A stretch of DNA of 6,193 nucleotides from assembly GCA_019234035.1 (NCBI GenBank), contig JAFALX010000344.1, forward strand, positions 1-6,193. Direction: 5' to 3'. Position numbers and translations under genes: made by a program. Within the stretch, counting starts at the first letter, position 1. Every line of letters starts with the position of its first letter. Origin of the DNA: Candidatus Dormiibacterota bacterium (GTDB lineage: Bacteria > Chloroflexota > Dormibacteria > Aeolococcales > Aeolococcaceae). Positions 4,785 through 6,193 of this stretch are shown piece after piece. Under the pieces are notes generated by a model. That model was not told where the DNA came from. It saw only the letters and a list, made by a program, of their open reading frames with translations, and made no database searches.

Positions 4785-6024
4785 GGGATCGCGCGCCGTC
4801 GCACGGGCGGTCGCGCTGGCGCGCCCCGAGGTGATCTCCGCCTACCCCATCTCGCCGCAGACGCACATCGTCGAAGCGCTGTCCGAGATGGTGAAGACCG
4901 CTGAGCTCGCGCCGTGCGAGTACATCAACGTGGAGTCCGAGTTCGGCGCCATGTCTGTGGCCATCGGCGCATCGGCCGCCGGCGCGCGCACCTACACCGC
5001 GACCGCGAGCCAGGGGCTGCTCTACATGGCCGAGGCGGTGTACAACGCGTCGGGCCTCGGGCTCCCGATCGTGATGACGATCGCGAATCGCGCCATCGGC
5101 GCGCCGATCAACATCTGGAACGACCACTCCGACTCGATGTCGCAGCGTGATTCGGGCTGGCTGCAGCTGTACGCAGAGAGCAACCAGGAAGCGGTGGACA
5201 TGCACCTGCAGGCGTTCCGTATCGCCGAGGAGCTGTCGCTGCCGGTCATGGTGTGCATGGACGGCTACGTGCTCACGCACGCATACGAGCAGGTGGACAT
5301 CCCGGCGCAGGAGCAGGTCGACGCCTTCCTGCCGCCGTTCGAGCCGCAGCAGGTGCTCGACCCCGACCAGCCCATGTCGATCGGCGCGATGGTGGGGCCC
5401 GAGGCGTTCACCGAGGTGCGCTACCTCGCGCACCTCAAGCAGATGCGAGCGCTCGACGTCATCCCCGAGGTCGCCGCGTACTTCCACACGGCGTTCGGCC
5501 GCGTGGCCGGCGGCCTCGTCCAGGGCTACCGCAGCGAGGATGCGGACACGATCGTGGTGGCGCTCGGCTCTGTCCTCGGAACCATCAAGGACACCATCGA
5601 CGAGCTGCGCGAGACCGGAATGCGCATCGGCGCCGTCGGCATCAAGACGTTCCGCCCGTTCCCGCTTGCCGGCATCCACGCGATGCTCGGCCACGCACGG
5701 CGCGTCGTGGTGGTGGAGCGCGCGGTCGCCATCGGCATCGGCGGCATCGTGGCGCTCAATGTGCGCAGCGCGCTCACCGACCCGGCGCCGCGCGTGTACA
5801 CGGTGGTCGCCGGCCTCGGCGGCCGCGCCATCACCACCGCGTCGCTGCGCGCGCTGTTCCGCGACGCCGCCGCCGACCGCCTGCAGCCGCTCACGTTTCT
5901 CGACCTCAACACGGCGCTCGTCGAACGTGAGCTGCAGCGCATGCAGCGCCGCCGCTCCGGGCCACACGCGGAGAACATGCTGCGCGACGTCGGCGCGATC
6001 GCGGCGAGCCCGGTGCTCGGCTGA
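4768..6024 (+). CDS. porA: 2-oxoacid:ferredoxin oxidoreductase, alpha subunit (pyruvate type)
   Basis: A 418-residue catalytic subunit that pairs with beta around thiamine diphosphate. The GTG start at 4768 lies inside the end of the gamma gene and has AAGGAG at 4755-4760 with a good spacing of seven bases, so translation is coupled. The pyrimidine-binding domain holds EGSRAVARAVALARPEVISAYPISPQT (spanning 6-32) and YINVESEFGAMSVAIGASAAG (52-72). Next come ATASQGLLYMAEAVYNASGLGLP and NRAIGAPINIWNDHSDSMSQRDSGW, which are hallmark blocks of PorA-type subunits. The C-terminal half (from about 260) is the transketolase C-like domain with DTIVVALGSVLGTIKDTID and GIKTFRPFP. The INIWNDHSDSM block looks more pyruvate-type than 2-oxoglutarate-type, though a branched-chain 2-oxoacid is possible. 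The length is normal for a separate alpha subunit. Confidence 0.94.
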   Translation: MRTQIEGSRAVARAVALARPEVISAYPISPQTHIVEALSEMVKTAELAPCEYINVESEFGAMSVAIGASAAGARTYTATASQGLLYMAEAVYNASGLGLPIVMTIANRAIGAPINIWNDHSDSMSQRDSGWLQLYAESNQEAVDMHLQAFRIAEELSLPVMVCMDGYVLTHAYEQVDIPAQEQVDAFLPPFEPQQVLDPDQPMSIGAMVGPEAFTEVRYLAHLKQMRALDVIPEVAAYFHTAFGRVAGGLVQGYRSEDADTIVVALGSVLGTIKDTIDELRETGMRIGAVGIKTFRPFPLAGIHAMLGHARRVVVVERAVAIGIGGIVALNVRSALTDPAPRVYTVVAGLGGRAITTASLRALFRDAAADRLQPLTFLDLNTALVERELQRMQRRRSGPHAENMLRDVGAIAASPVLG

Positions 6025-6193
6025 TGTCCGGCCCCCAGATCCGCTTCTACCAGGTCGGCAGCCACGCCGTGGGCAATCGGCTGCTGGACTCCGAGCTCGC
6101 CACCGTCCAGTCGGATCCCAACCGCAGCAACGCGATCACCAAGGGCCACCGTGCCTGCCAGGGGTGCGGGGAGGCGCTCGGCGCCCGCTACGC
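6024..6193 (+). CDS. porB: 2-oxoacid:ferredoxin oxidoreductase, beta subunit (5' part)
   Basis: The first 56 codons of the thiamine-diphosphate-binding subunit; the gene runs off the right edge. The ATG shares its A with the TGA stop of alpha (TGATG), a one-base overlap typical of coupled translation, and no separate Shine-Dalgarno is obvious. The reading FYQVGSHAVGNRLL (8-21), then ITKGHRACQGCGEALGARY (38-56), is diagnostic. C45 and C48 in CQGCGE are the first ligands of the beta-subunit [4Fe-4S] cluster. The catalytic TPP motif lies beyond the window. No delta (2[4Fe-4S] ferredoxin-like) subunit gene lies between gamma and beta here; it might lie further downstream or be absent. Confidence 0.92.
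   Translation, partial: MSGPQIRFYQVGSHAVGNRLLDSELATVQSDPNRSNAITKGHRACQGCGEALGARY

Noticed and set aside
4633..5967. 444-codon open frame on the minus strand
   Set aside because: It lies wholly antisense to the alpha- and gamma-subunit genes, which carry clear family motifs. Its translation is Arg/His/Asp/Ala-rich with no domain pattern, as expected for the complement of a GC-biased gene.
1..6193. CRISPR arrays, tRNA/rRNA genes, insertion sequences
   Set aside because: I saw no regularly spaced repeats outside the MMG-coding units, no tRNA-like cloverleaf, no rRNA segments and no transposase or terminal inverted repeats.

Overview
The window is GC-rich DNA with third codon positions strongly biased to G/C, GTG starts and compact gene packing. 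This, together with a DevR/DosR-type response regulator and a DevR-like operator, suggests a high-GC actinobacterium. The lineage is an inference, and another high-GC phylum such as Chloroflexota is not excluded. The theme is low-oxygen and redox physiology.

Left part, minus strand (1-1547). A gene with a strong ribosome binding site starts at position 25 and runs off the left edge. About 60 bases upstream of it is a near-palindrome (84-97) matching the DevR/DosR operator in 12 of 14 core positions. Behind that lies a complete NarL/LuxR-type response regulator very like DevR (152-820). Its reading frame continues upstream without a stop for 81 more codons (821-1063). That stretch is Cys/His-containing and begins only 4 bases after the stop of a small SRPBCC-like gene (1068-1547). 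The SRPBCC-like gene and the regulator therefore look co-transcribed. No sensor kinase is visible.

Right part, plus strand (1764-6193). After a 216-base divergent intergenic region comes an unidentified protein with two membrane segments (1764-2345), closed by a strong GC-rich hairpin. Then follows a tight run of six genes with gaps of 3, 4 and 29 bases and overlaps of 17 and 1. They are an ATP-binding universal stress protein, a membrane-anchored Met-rich cupredoxin, a 71-residue piece corresponding to the C-terminal half of an OsmC-family protein, and the gamma, alpha and (partial) beta subunits of a 2-oxoacid:ferredoxin oxidoreductase of the pyruvate type.

How it may work together (inference). 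A DevR-like hypoxia/redox regulator sits beside a matching operator and near an operon that joins anaerobic 2-oxoacid oxidation (ferredoxin reduction, CoA-thioester formation) with a stress-adaptation protein, a thiol-peroxidase-family fragment and a copper electron carrier or copper-binding protein. The combination is coherent as a low-oxygen module. However, I see no good DevR site in front of the USP-to-oxidoreductase operon itself, so its control by the regulator is not shown.
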